Assembly: GCA_012839185.1 (NCBI GenBank)
Contig: DUNU01000014.1
Span: forward strand, 112,413 to 176,412
From: Clostridiales bacterium
GTDB taxonomy: Bacteria; Bacillota; Clostridia; Oscillospirales; Acutalibacteraceae
Reading direction: 5' to 3'
DNA: 64,000 bases
The position numbers and the translations under genes are program-made. The notes beneath the pieces are model-generated. The model made no database searches. It had not been told where the DNA came from and saw nothing but the letters and a program-made list of their open reading frames with translations. The first letter of the stretch is position 1. The number at the start of each line of letters is the position of its first letter. Shown in pieces: positions 53,032-61,389 of this stretch.

Positions 53032-53564
53032 AATCTTGCTATAATATCAATAATTTCTTCAACACTCGATACAAAAATGAGTTCGTCAAGACTGTCGTCA
53101 ACCAAAAATCCTTCGGTCATCATCTGGGTATAAAACGCTTTAAGCATATCATAATAACCTGCAACATTTGCCATAATGCAGGGTTTTTTATCAATATCAA
53201 GCTGATTCAGGCAATAAACTTCGCTCATTTCGTCCAATGTGCCGGGACCGCCGGGAAGGACGACATAGACATCGCTAAGTTCAATCATCTTATTTCTGCG
53301 TTCACTCATGGTTGCGGTGTAATATGTTTTTGTCAGAGTCTTGTGTTCAACGCTTTTTATATATTCAACATCGGGAACAACGCCGATAACATTTCCGCCG
53401 TTATCAAGGACACCGTTTGCAACCGCACCCATAAGTCCGACATGAGAGCCGCCGAAAACAAGTGTATGACCATTTTCGGCAAGTGCTTTTCCAAATTTTG
53501 CGGCAAATTCCATATATTCCGGACGAACGCCGGGACGAGAGCCGCAATATGCTGCTACTTTCAT
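53028..53564 (-). CDS. LOG family protein (TIGR00730 Rossmann fold)
   Basis: 178 residues. Diagnostic motifs: YCGSRPG, VFGGSHVGLMGAVANG (nucleotide binding), SERRNKMIE and LPGGPGTLDEM (PGGxGTxxE, with catalytic Arg and Glu). In plants and some bacteria these are cytokinin riboside monophosphate phosphoribohydrolases; in Clostridia the nucleotide substrate is not known. Overlaps the four-Cys gene by ATGA. Confidence 0.93.
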   Translation of the reverse strand: MKVAAYCGSRPGVRPEYMEFAAKFGKALAENGHTLVFGGSHVGLMGAVANGVLDNGGNVIGVVPDVEYIKSVEHKTLTKTYYTATMSERRNKMIELSDVYVVLPGGPGTLDEMSEVYCLNQLDIDKKPCIMANVAGYYDMLKAFYTQMMTEGFLVDDSLDELIFVSSVEEIIDIIARL

Positions 53565-53898
53565 AAGTCCTCTTTTCGTAGTATTTTACTTATTATACAA
53601 TAAATATTTTAATTTGTCAATATATTAAAAATCAAAACCGGATAGGAATGTGCTGTTTTCAGCAAGTTTGCATTTTGCTTTTTCATGCTTGATTTGCTGA
53701 AATTCATCAGAAAAAGGAGCCGAATTAAGCGAAATCGACTCCTTTTTTGTTTGCGGTTCAAAGCCATGTATTAACTCTTGTCGGCTTGTTTTTCAAGTTT
53801 TCGCATATTGGTTGCAGGAGATGTAAAAGACAAGTGTTGTAACGGCTTTTCACCAAAGAATGTACTCTGTCGTTAAAGCAGAGTGTTTCTGTCGTTCC
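53565..53898. other. 334-bp intergenic region with inverted repeats, no gene
   Basis: It holds the leader of the LOG gene (minus), an inverted repeat TTTCAGCAA/TTGCTGAAA (about 53654-53703) and a long hairpin with an A run and T run (53711-53748), then AT-rich sequence and ACTCTG/CAGAGT near 53861-53885. No open frame with a ribosome binding site was seen. Confidence 0.6.
53711..53748. terminator. Terminator-like hairpin
   Basis: AAAAAGGAG-C-CGA paired with TCG-A-CTCCTTTTTT. The arms are A- and T-rich, so it can work on either strand. It is 147 bp upstream of the LOG start and 150 bp beyond the dockerin gene stop (minus strand), so it best fits the latter. Confidence 0.6.
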
Positions 53899-54645
53899 TT
53901 ACGGGAAAACCGGTTTTTCGATAGGTCTCACTGTCGGCTCTATCAAAGAGGGGATAAGCGGATTTGTTGGCGAAACGATACCGGTTGGCGGGTCAATTAT
54001 CAGCTTTCTGGTTGTTGTTTCAAAAAGACCGGTAGGAATTTCACTTTGTTTTTTGGTGGTTGTCTCAAAAATTGGTTTAGTCGGCATGATCGTAAGTGGC
54101 TCAGTGGTGTGCAGAATGGTGTGCATATCACCTGTCGGGGTTTCGGTGGGCGGTCCATCTGTAGATGACGCTGCATCCGTAGATGATGCTGTATCCGTTA
54201 GTGATGAAGCCTCTGCGGTTTCTCCCGAAGGATCTCCTGCCGTTGTCTCGCCGGATTCACCGGTAAGAGTTTCTGACGTATCATCGGCAAGAAGTTCTGT
54301 CGGAGTTTCCGTAGAGTCGTTTTCTGCCGTGTACCATTCGGGATAGTCATCAAGCCCTAATCCGTATCTCAGAATATTTCTTGCATCTCCCGATTTCACT
54401 TTGCCGTCGTTGTCCCAGTCGGCGAGTTTGGCGTCAAAACCGTCACAGACGCTTAAACCGAGAGCATATCGTAATGCCCAGCGTGCGTCTATTGAATTGA
54501 CTCTCCCGTCGTGATTGACGTCTCCCAACTTGTACCCGCTTGTCGCTGATACCGAAATTGTGCTTACGATACATCCTATCGCTACGATGACAGATACAAC
54601 AAGCATCAATTGTGAACGCATATCAATGACCTTTTTGTTTTTCAT
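53899..54645 (-). CDS. Secreted dockerin protein with long Ser/Thr/Pro-rich tail
   Basis: 248 residues. Basic start, hydrophobic segment (about residues 14-33, signal peptide or anchor), two dockerin loops (GDVNHDGRVNSIDARWALRYAL and ADWDNDGKVKSGDARNILRYGL, both with full Asp/Asn sets), and then 140 residues of Thr/Glu/Ser/Pro repeats (SSTDAASSTD; TKKQSEIPTG/TTRKLI) without a folded domain. It could be a spacer or cell-surface protein binding a cohesin. Ribosome binding site AAGGATGTGA precedes the ATG at 54645. Strong low complexity; no C-terminal sorting motif. Confidence 0.7.
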   Translation of the reverse strand: MKNKKVIDMRSQLMLVVSVIVAIGCIVSTISVSATSGYKLGDVNHDGRVNSIDARWALRYALGLSVCDGFDAKLADWDNDGKVKSGDARNILRYGLGLDDYPEWYTAENDSTETPTELLADDTSETLTGESGETTAGDPSGETAEASSLTDTASSTDAASSTDGPPTETPTGDMHTILHTTEPLTIMPTKPIFETTTKKQSEIPTGLFETTTRKLIIDPPTGIVSPTNPLIPSLIEPTVRPIEKPVFP

Positions 54646-54734
54646 AAAAATCACATCCTTTTTTTATTTTTTTCTTGTCTGACTTTTGGTGATTAGGTAA
54701 GAAAGCTGACATCAGCGGGTAAGTTTTGAGTATG

Positions 54735-56546
54735 TTAAATATCTTTCATAAGCTCAGTAAGGGCAGCAAAGAATTCTGAAGCGGCATTTTTGCCGGGAGA
54801 GACGAGGAAACACCAGCTTTCGCTTTCATAAATGTCGCCGGCAGCGTCATATTGAATACCTGCAAGAACGTAATAGTTATCGGGTGCGAGATAGCCAACC
54901 GCGTCATTCATAAGGTCGAAAAGAATAATATCTTCACCGAAACAATCGCGAAGGCAGTCATATTCAAAACCGCCGTTTACCTGACTTAATTTTTCGTTAC
55001 CGACAAGAAGTTCGGAATAAAGTTCGCCGGGGTTCATGACGGCACGAATTGCATTGCCGAACTCCACATAACCGATTTCGGTTACAAAGTAATATTTAGA
55101 GCCGTCTTTTACAAGTTTGTTGGATGCGACACCCGCCTTGGAGAGAAGCTTGGCAACATTACTCTGTGCGGTAAACATCATCTGGGCGGATCTGATATTG
55201 AGATACGGCTCAACTTCAAAAGTTTCAGTAGCAACGAAACCGTCTTCGTACCATGTGGTATATCCTTCAACCTTACCGGCATATTTTGAAACACCCAAAA
55301 GGTCGCCGGTTGCTTCATTTATGGCAATACATTCCTCAACACTCTTGTCCATACCGAGCATTACATAACCGACCTCATAGCCGTAACGCATTGCAGAGTC
55401 ATGAAAATTTTCAGTAACATTGTCATTAGAGAAAAACCGACCTGTAACATTTGTGCCGACATTTCCCTGAATGTAGATGAAATTATAGCCTGCCTTTTCC
55501 ATAATCTTATCAATATAATAGATAAAGTCGGCAGAAAGTTTTGTATCTCTTTTAAGACCGACCAACCAGTCGTAAGAAACAATTTCGGGGTGAACGCCGA
55601 ATGAGGAAATATAGGTGCCGTTTTTGCTTTCTTCGGTAATTTCGTCGGGAGTGAATTTAAGAATATACATATTCTGATCGCAGACTCTGGGGGTTGTACG
55701 TGCCCAGATATAGTCGGTGGCATCGTATTTGTAGTATGTCAGAGTACCGGACTGAAGATTTTCGTATGCGGTTTTTATTGATAAGGCGGTTGCATCAATG
55801 ACTTTATTCAGGAAATCTGCATTTACGCCGGAAAATACATCTTTGCCGGCCATATTGTTAAAGGCTGCCTTGAAAGGATTGTTCCATGCACCCTGAGAGT
55901 CAATTCCCGTATGAGTGTGTGAAGCACTGACATTGATTGAGATAATATTGTTTTCTTCAGCGAAATCGGCGACTGCAGCACGGATTTTTCTTACATCGTA
56001 GTTTGAAAGACCTACACAGTCAATTGTTGCGAAAATGGCAGTTCCTCTGTCTGTTCCGTCGTTGATTGCGATAGAGCGGACATTTAAGTCCTCGTCATTT
56101 CCGTCTTCATCCTTGTGAACTTCGGTTGAATACCAATAGGGTATATAACTGCCTCTTGCGTATTTGCCCTGTACGCCGAAGTCGTCGGGAATGATGGATT
56201 CTTTGTCATAGCCTAAATACCAACGGGCATCATCTTCGGCAGCATCAAGGAAGGTTTCCGTTCCCTCATAGAAATCGGCATATTCGTCAAGATTGAAGTC
56301 AGCCAGATTTTCAACATCTTTGTTGTCGGGTATCATTCGGGCAAAAATACCGAAAACAATTTCATTGAGAATGAAATCAAGGACTTTGTTAATGCTTGTG
56401 GCAAATTTGAATTTTGATTCCTGTTTTGCAGAGAAAATAAATTCTTCCGGAGTTTCGATATTGTCTTCCGCAGATGATACAAATCCGACGGAAAAGGCAG
56501 ACATTATCAGAACAAGGGAAAGAATTACGGCAATAATCTTTTTCAT
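54735..56546 (-). CDS. Secreted neutral/alkaline ceramidase-like protein
   Basis: 603 residues. Signal peptide ending about residue 26. The core resembles the N-terminal domain of neutral/alkaline non-lysosomal ceramidase: RGSYIPYWYSTEVH, IFATIDCVGLSNYDVRKIR, SINVSASHTHTGIDSQGAW (His residues of the zinc site), and FIYIQGNVGTNVTGRFF. The end GYLAPDNYYVLAGIQYDAAGD is also typical, but the Ig-like C-terminal domain of classical ceramidases is missing or short. Real ceramidases split ceramide to sphingosine and fatty acid; bacterial homologues are often of unknown substrate. It starts 16 bp after prs, probably on the same transcript. Confidence 0.75.
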   Translation of the reverse strand: MKKIIAVILSLVLIMSAFSVGFVSSAEDNIETPEEFIFSAKQESKFKFATSINKVLDFILNEIVFGIFARMIPDNKDVENLADFNLDEYADFYEGTETFLDAAEDDARWYLGYDKESIIPDDFGVQGKYARGSYIPYWYSTEVHKDEDGNDEDLNVRSIAINDGTDRGTAIFATIDCVGLSNYDVRKIRAAVADFAEENNIISINVSASHTHTGIDSQGAWNNPFKAAFNNMAGKDVFSGVNADFLNKVIDATALSIKTAYENLQSGTLTYYKYDATDYIWARTTPRVCDQNMYILKFTPDEITEESKNGTYISSFGVHPEIVSYDWLVGLKRDTKLSADFIYYIDKIMEKAGYNFIYIQGNVGTNVTGRFFSNDNVTENFHDSAMRYGYEVGYVMLGMDKSVEECIAINEATGDLLGVSKYAGKVEGYTTWYEDGFVATETFEVEPYLNIRSAQMMFTAQSNVAKLLSKAGVASNKLVKDGSKYYFVTEIGYVEFGNAIRAVMNPGELYSELLVGNEKLSQVNGGFEYDCLRDCFGEDIILFDLMNDAVGYLAPDNYYVLAGIQYDAAGDIYESESWCFLVSPGKNAASEFFAALTELMKDI

Positions 56547-56562
56547 TTTAAGCTCCTGTTGT

Positions 56563-57858
56563 CTATTTTTCAGTATTTTTATTTATTTTTTCGGCTTCTT
56601 CCTGAGCTTTTTTCGCATCAAGATATTCCGCCCACATTTCGGGATATTTTTCATAAAGACGTTTGGTGATACGCGGATCGGGGTCAACGATTGAGGAAAG
56701 ACTGCGGTTTGTATTCAAGTAATTGATGATAAACGAAATATATTTTGACATGCTTACATAGGTAAACCAAGGTTTGTTAAGAAGTTCTTTTGTAACATGA
56801 ACAAGGTTTGTATTGAATACCTGAGTGATATAACCTGCTTCATAAGCTTCATCAAAATTAGCCAGACCTTCGGTATAAAGACCGAATGCGGAGCAGGCAA
56901 AAATTCTGCGGGCACCCATTTCCTTTAATTTCTTTGCTGTTTCAAGAATGGAGCCGCCGGAAGAAATCATATCATCAACGATAACAATGTCTTTCTGATA
57001 AATGTCTTCCTGAGTACCTAAATATTTATGTTCAAGAATCGGATTTTTGCCGTCAACCGTGCGGCTGTAATCACGACGTTTGTAGAAAGTTCCGAGCGGA
57101 ACGTGAAGAACGTTTGAATAGCGGATAGCTCTGCTTAAACCGCCTTCGTCGGGGGATATGATAGTGAGTTTCTTAGGATCAATCTTATAGTCAAGGGGAT
57201 TTTCGGGATGTGCCTGTGCCTCTTTCTTGCCGTATTCGTTTAATGCTTTTATCATCTGATGACGGGTGCTGATGTCTTCAAAAGTATGTTTTGTAATTGC
57301 ATTCTGAACTCTCGGATCGTGTGCGTCAAAGGTGATAATGTTCTCAACGCCGAGTGAAGTAAGCTCAATAAGTGCACTTGCACAGTCCTGAGATTCACGC
57401 TTTGTTCTGCGGTGCTGTCTGCCTTCATAAAGCATCGGCATAATGACGGTCATTCTTCTTGCTTTGCCGTTGATGGCATCGATAATTCTTTTTAAGTCGC
57501 AGAAATGTTCATCGGGACTCATCGGTCTGTCTTCACCGAAAAATCTTGTTGTCGCATTGCGGTTAAATACGTCGCAGATGATGAAAACGTCGGCACCGCG
57601 GACGGAATCGTTGAGTACGCACTTGCCTTCACCGGTCTGGAAGCGGACAAGGTCGGGATAAATAATGTAATCTTCCGGTATATCGCGGTGAACATCAATA
57701 CCTTCTTCGGAGACATTTATCGCAACACCGTCATTTTTTCTTTCGGAAACAACCCAAGCATTGATTTCTCTTGCCAGGTCTTCACAGCCTCTTGTGGGAA
57801 TGATAGCCAACCTGCCTACAGGGATACGTATACCGTCAATAATAAAACTTTCACGCAT
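56563..57858 (-). CDS. prs: Ribose-phosphate pyrophosphokinase, long form
   Basis: 431 residues; typical PRPP synthase is about 315. Two phosphoribosyltransferase-fold halves: the N-terminal half contains CVLNDSVRGADVFIICD and the C-terminal half the PRPP loop DIVIVDDMISSGGS, with FDAHDPRVQ between them. The flexible loop appears as YEGRQHRRTKRESQDC instead of the common F-A-R-Q-D-R-K. The last 60 residues are a helical, charged extension. It makes PRPP for nucleotide, His and Trp synthesis. This long form is, as I recall, a Clostridial subgroup. Its promoter is clear. Ribosome binding site GAGGAGG. Confidence 0.88.
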   Translation of the reverse strand: MRESFIIDGIRIPVGRLAIIPTRGCEDLAREINAWVVSERKNDGVAINVSEEGIDVHRDIPEDYIIYPDLVRFQTGEGKCVLNDSVRGADVFIICDVFNRNATTRFFGEDRPMSPDEHFCDLKRIIDAINGKARRMTVIMPMLYEGRQHRRTKRESQDCASALIELTSLGVENIITFDAHDPRVQNAITKHTFEDISTRHQMIKALNEYGKKEAQAHPENPLDYKIDPKKLTIISPDEGGLSRAIRYSNVLHVPLGTFYKRRDYSRTVDGKNPILEHKYLGTQEDIYQKDIVIVDDMISSGGSILETAKKLKEMGARRIFACSAFGLYTEGLANFDEAYEAGYITQVFNTNLVHVTKELLNKPWFTYVSMSKYISFIINYLNTNRSLSSIVDPDPRITKRLYEKYPEMWAEYLDAKKAQEEAEKINKNTEK

Positions 57859-57906
57859 TTTTTTAATAACTCCTCCTCAAAAAACTCTTGCTTTTTTTAC
57901 AATTAT

Positions 57907-57935
57907 ATGATACCATATATCAGGAATATTTGCAA
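57907..57935 (-). promoter_or_regulatory. Promoter of prs
   Basis: Minus strand: TTGCAA (57935-57930), 17-bp spacer, TATCAT (57912-57907). Confidence 0.65.
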
Positions 57936-57966
57936 GTCAAAATTTGCATTTTTAAGGAGTTTTCTT

Positions 57967-59037
57967 ATGTCAAAATTAAAAGCAGCAGTTATAGGTGTCG
58001 GCGGTATTTCCGAATGTCATATCAAAGGCTATCGTCAGTTGAAAGATGATGTCGAGGTATACGCATTTTGCGACATCAACCCCGACCGTCTTAAATATAT
58101 GGGCGACACTTTCGGAATTCCCGAAGAACGCCGTTATCTTGACAAGGACGAAATGCTCAAAGCTCATCCCGAAATTGATATTTGTTCCGTATGCACATGG
58201 AACAGTGCTCATGCCGAATGTACCATCGCGGCTCTCAATGCGGGTTGCCATGTTATCTGTGAAAAGCCGATGGCAATGAACGGCGAAGAAGCAAGAGCCA
58301 TGAAAGAGGCAGCCGACAGGAACGGAAAACTCCTCATGATTGGTTTTGTCCGTCGTCACGGCAGAGATGCAAAGACCTTGATTGACTTTGTCAAGGGCGG
58401 ATTTTTCGGTGATATGTATTACGCAAAAGCCACCTATGTCCGCAGAAACGGTGCTCCGGGCGGCTGGTTCGGCGACAAGTCCCGTTCAGGTGGCGGCCCC
58501 GTCATCGACTTGGGTGTTCATGTTATCGACCTTTGTAAATATATTATGGGAAATCATAAGCCCGTATCCGTCTATGCGGCTACTTTCGATAAGATTGGCG
58601 ACAGACGTCATCTTGAAGAAAGCAAGGCTTGGGTATCAACCGGCAGAGCCAAAAATGATATTTTCGACGTTGAAGATTTTGCGACGGCTCTTATTCGTTT
58701 TGATAACGGTGCAATTATCAGCCTTGAAACAAGTTTTTCGCTTAACACGGCAGAGCCTCGTGCCGAGATTGAAATTTACGGAGATAAGGGCGGTGCAAAA
58801 TTGGGCGATGAGGTTACGATGGCATCCGACCTTTGCGGTCATCTCGTTGATTTAAGTTTCCCGTCAAACAAGAATTTTGTATTTGAAGAAAGTTTTGACG
58901 CAGAAATTAAAAATTTCGTCGATGCGGTCTTGGGCAGAGCCGAATGTCTTGCTCCCGCAGCAGACGGTGTTTCTCTTATGGATATTATCGACGCAATCTA
59001 CAAGAGTGCCGCAACCGGTTCAGAGGTAAAAATCTAA
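57967..59037 (+). CDS. Gfo/Idh/MocA family oxidoreductase
   Basis: 356 residues. N-terminal NAD(P)-binding Rossmann fold with AVIGVGGISECHIKGYRQL, then the family signature CEKPMAMN (Glu-Lys-Pro with catalytic Lys) and a C-terminal substrate domain including GGGPVIDLGVHVIDLCKYIMG, where Asp and His lie at the active site. Substrates in this family are sugars, inositol or related alcohols. The ATG at 57967 follows AAGGAG. An open frame runs 154 codons further upstream, but it is antisense to prs and lacks a ribosome binding site. The next gene follows after 3 bp. Confidence 0.92.
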   Translation: MSKLKAAVIGVGGISECHIKGYRQLKDDVEVYAFCDINPDRLKYMGDTFGIPEERRYLDKDEMLKAHPEIDICSVCTWNSAHAECTIAALNAGCHVICEKPMAMNGEEARAMKEAADRNGKLLMIGFVRRHGRDAKTLIDFVKGGFFGDMYYAKATYVRRNGAPGGWFGDKSRSGGGPVIDLGVHVIDLCKYIMGNHKPVSVYAATFDKIGDRRHLEESKAWVSTGRAKNDIFDVEDFATALIRFDNGAIISLETSFSLNTAEPRAEIEIYGDKGGAKLGDEVTMASDLCGHLVDLSFPSNKNFVFEESFDAEIKNFVDAVLGRAECLAPAADGVSLMDIIDAIYKSAATGSEVKI

Positions 59038-59040
59038 GTA

Positions 59041-59952
59041 ATGAACAAAGAGTTTATTGACAATTTTATGTCGCATCAGGAATTTCCCGAAGAAGCGATA
59101 AAAGAATTTGACAGGCTTATTGACCTTATCAACAACGATTTATATTATTCCGCATATTTCGACGGTGTTGTCGATGCTTTTTATGCTGACAAAAATCAGC
59201 ATTCCGAAATTTTTATTGCGATTTCCGACAAACTCGCCGAAAAGATGAAAGAGAATACCTATACGCTTCAGATGCTTTTCCTGTTGGCGGCTCTGCCTCG
59301 TCTTTTTGAAAAGTATAAGGAGCAGGAAATTGACGAACAGATTTTCTGGGACTCAACTCTCGACTTGCGTGCAAAACTTGTCGAATGTCATAAGTGCAAA
59401 TCCGTCTGGGGTACTTTCGTCACGGGCTGGTTCGGAAGATTTTATGAACTTGACCGCTTTGCCTTGGGACGTTTCCAGTTTGAAAAGAACACCTATGACG
59501 GTGCGGTTTATGAAAAAGGCGATATTATCGTAAAACCCGGTGATAAGGTCTACGGTTTTCATATCCCCTCACATCCCGTTTCGCTTACCGACGAGGTGCG
59601 TTTTGACAGTTATAGGCGAGCATACGAGTTTTATAAGGCACGCGACAATTTTGAAGGTCCGATTATTTTTACCTGTTCGTCATGGCTTTTGTTCCCGCCT
59701 TATGCAAAAGCATTGGGTGAACAGTCGAATGTTTCCAAATTCCAAAAGGATTTTGACTTAACCTGCGTAAAAGAAAAGGACAAGTTTTACGACGCATGGC
59801 GTGTTTATTACGCAAACGGCGATTTACCGGTTGAGGATTGGCAGGAAGACACTTCCATGCAGAGAAAACTTAAAAAGCATTTCCTTGACGGCGGGATGGC
59901 TGGCGATGCCTACGGTTTTATCGTCTTTGACGGTGAAAAGATTATTAACTGA
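59041..59952 (+). CDS. DUF5596-like acyltransferase-domain protein
   Basis: 303 residues, cytoplasmic. Motifs GTFVTGWFGRFYELDRFALGRFQFE, HIPSHPVSLTDEVRFDSYRRAYEFY and IIFTCSSWLLFPPYA resemble a family annotated as acyltransferase-domain (DUF5596/DUF5597) proteins in Clostridia. No biochemical role is known to me. Starts 3 bp after the oxidoreductase stop and ends 3 bp before a terminator, so they form a two-gene unit, perhaps both acting on a sugar-derived metabolite. Confidence 0.7.
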   Translation: MNKEFIDNFMSHQEFPEEAIKEFDRLIDLINNDLYYSAYFDGVVDAFYADKNQHSEIFIAISDKLAEKMKENTYTLQMLFLLAALPRLFEKYKEQEIDEQIFWDSTLDLRAKLVECHKCKSVWGTFVTGWFGRFYELDRFALGRFQFEKNTYDGAVYEKGDIIVKPGDKVYGFHIPSHPVSLTDEVRFDSYRRAYEFYKARDNFEGPIIFTCSSWLLFPPYAKALGEQSNVSKFQKDFDLTCVKEKDKFYDAWRVYYANGDLPVEDWQEDTSMQRKLKKHFLDGGMAGDAYGFIVFDGEKIIN

Positions 59953-59954
59953 TG

Positions 59955-59978
59955 AAAAGTGGGGCAACCCGCTTTTTT
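59955..59978 (+). terminator. Terminator of oxidoreductase unit
   Basis: Stem AAAAGTGGG/CCCGCTTTT (one T-G pair) capped by a GCAA tetraloop, then T residues. Confidence 0.85.
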
Positions 59979-60099
59979 CTTATCTGTTTGTTGTCGTTCA
60001 ATATTAAAAATAGTCATTGAGAAAAAACGAGAAAAACATACGAATAAACGAGAAAACAAGAGCAATTCAAGATTATATTAAAAAAGTTGAAAAATTTAC

Positions 60100-60128
60100 T
60101 TGACAAAGCGAAAAAAGTATGATAATAT
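60100..60128 (+). promoter_or_regulatory. Promoter of rplM-rpsI
   Basis: TTGACA (60100-60105), 17-bp spacer, TAATAT (60123-60128). The 5' leader is about 25 nt, too short for a structured regulatory leader. Confidence 0.75.
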
Positions 60129-60158
60129 GTCAAGGCACTTTACGAAAAGGAGAAAGTT

Positions 60159-60587
60159 ATGTCAACTTATATGCCTAAAGCAGGCGACATCACACGTAAT
60201 TGGTACGTTATTGATGCTGCCGGCAAAACTCTCGGCACAGTTGCCGTTGAGGCCGCAAACCTTCTTCGCGGCAAGAACAAGCCGACTTTTGCTCCGCATT
60301 TTGATTGCGGCGACTGCGTTATCGTTATCAACGCATCTCAGGTTGTTTTAACCGGCAAGAAGCTTGATCAGAAGATGTATTATCATCACACCGGTTATAT
60401 CGGTAACCTCAAGAAGATTAAGTACAGCACCCTTATGGAAAAGAAGCCCTGCTTCGTAATTGAAAAGGCTGTCAAGGGTATGCTTCCCGACAACAAACTC
60501 GGTGCTGCCGCTTTTACTCGTCTTCATGTTTATGAAGGTGAAAATCACAAGCACGAGGCTCAGAAGCCTGTCGCTTGGGAATTTTAA
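60159..60587 (+). CDS. rplM: 50S ribosomal protein L13
   Basis: 142 residues, standard length. Recognisable as L13 by [59 protein letters not shown] and [30 protein letters not shown]. Ribosome binding site AAAGGAGAAAGTT. Followed by rpsI after 16 bp, the conserved pairing. Confidence 0.98.
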   Translation: MSTYMPKAGDITRNWYVIDAAGKTLGTVAVEAANLLRGKNKPTFAPHFDCGDCVIVINASQVVLTGKKLDQKMYYHHTGYIGNLKKIKYSTLMEKKPCFVIEKAVKGMLPDNKLGAAAFTRLHVYEGENHKHEAQKPVAWEF

Positions 60588-60603
60588 GGAAGGAGAGAGA
60601 TAA

Positions 60604-61002
60604 ATGTACGAAGGTAATCCTTATTTTTACGGTACAGGCAGAAGAAAAAAGTCTGTCGCCCGTGTCCGTGTTTATTCCGGAACAGGCAAAATCATTATCA
60701 ATGACAGAGAAATTGATGATTATTTCGGTCTTGAAACATTAAAACTCATCGTTCGTCAGCCTCTCGCTCTTACCGAAACAGAAGGCAAGTTCGATATTAT
60801 CTGTCGTGTAAACGGCGGCGGTGTTACAGGTCAGGCCGGTGCAATTCGTCACGGTCTTTCCCGTGCACTTCTTCAGTATGACGAGGAACTTCGTCCCGCA
60901 CTCAAGAAGGCTGGTTTCCTCACTCGCGACCCGAGAATGAAGGAAAGAAAGAAGTACGGTCTCAAGGGTGCTCGTCGTGCTCCGCAGTTTTCAAAGAGAT
61001 AA
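60604..61002 (+). CDS. rpsI: 30S ribosomal protein S9
   Basis: 132 residues. [42 protein letters not shown] and the C-terminal [27 protein letters not shown] are all conserved; the Lys-Arg end reaches the P-site tRNA. The last 19 coding/stop bases and neighbours recur further downstream (61140 and 62576), which suggests the gene end is an integration target. Ends a two-gene operon. Confidence 0.98.
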   Translation: MYEGNPYFYGTGRRKKSVARVRVYSGTGKIIINDREIDDYFGLETLKLIVRQPLALTETEGKFDIICRVNGGGVTGQAGAIRHGLSRALLQYDEELRPALKKAGFLTRDPRMKERKKYGLKGARRAPQFSKR

Positions 61003-61003
61003 T
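60985..61003 (+). repeat. rpsI 3' end, putative attachment core
   Basis: CAGTTTTCAAAGAGATAAT spans the last five codons of rpsI and its stop. It is found again at 61140-61158 with one mismatch and at 62576-62594 with three. Confidence 0.6.
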
Positions 61004-61030
61004 CACTCTTACGAGAGATGTTTGCAAAAT

Positions 61031-61055
61031 GCTCTGCTCCAAGCAGGGCTTTTTT
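61031..61055 (+). terminator. Terminator of rplM-rpsI
   Basis: Stem GCTCTGCT/AGCAGGGC (one T-G pair), loop CCA, then six T. Confidence 0.85.
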
Positions 61056-61103
61056 CAACTGCGGACATCCTCACAATGCTGCCGCATTGTTGCGGTTACT
61101 CCG

Positions 61104-61129
61104 AAAAACAGTCCACCGGACTGTTTTTT
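61104..61129 (+). terminator. Second terminator hairpin after rpsI
   Basis: AAAAACAGTCC/GGACTGTTTTT with loop ACC and a T run. The 3' arm is the start of the 89-bp direct repeat, so the hairpin is cut in the downstream copy. Confidence 0.82.
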
Positions 61130-61207
61130 CCCGTCATAACAGTTCTCAAAGAGATAATTTCTATCTGGGGCAAATTCTTATCATACACTCTGCATCTTGC
61201 AGGGTGT
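61119..61207 (+). repeat. 89-bp direct repeat, left copy
   Basis: Matches 62555-62643 base for base in length with six substitutions (about 93%). It includes the rpsI-like core at 61140-61158 and a terminator-like hairpin ACACTCTGC/GCAGGGTGT at its end. The offset between copies is 1436 bp. Confidence 0.9.
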
Positions 61208-61269
61208 GTTTCTGTATATATTATGATAATTTCAGCCAAGTTTAGCTTGTGAGGAACAGACAAAACCGA

Positions 61270-61298
61270 AAATATCTATTGACAAGCTATAGATATTT
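61270..61298. promoter_or_regulatory. Inverted repeat around the acyltransferase promoter -35
   Basis: AAATATCTA (61270-61278) and TAGATATTT (61290-61298) frame the TTGACA box; a candidate operator. Confidence 0.5.
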
Positions 61299-61307
61299 CG
61301 TTAAAAT
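61279..61307 (+). promoter_or_regulatory. Promoter of acyltransferase gene
   Basis: TTGACA (61279-61284), 17-bp spacer, TAAAAT (61302-61307); about 80 nt of leader follow. Confidence 0.65.
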
Positions 61308-61389
61308 AAAAAAAGAGACTAAAAACAGATATTTCTTTTTATCAATTTAGCCGTCAATTATATTATTGACCTTTTATTTTGGAGTTTAT

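Noticed and set aside
57505..57966. 154-codon N-terminal extension of the Gfo/Idh/MocA oxidoreductase
   Set aside because: It is antisense to prs, crosses the prs promoter and lacks a ribosome binding site; the real start at 57967 has AAGGAG and begins with the Rossmann motif.
61018..61252. Small plus-strand frames after rpsI
   Set aside because: They translate terminator hairpins and the direct repeat; no ribosome binding site and the similar right-hand copy is not open.
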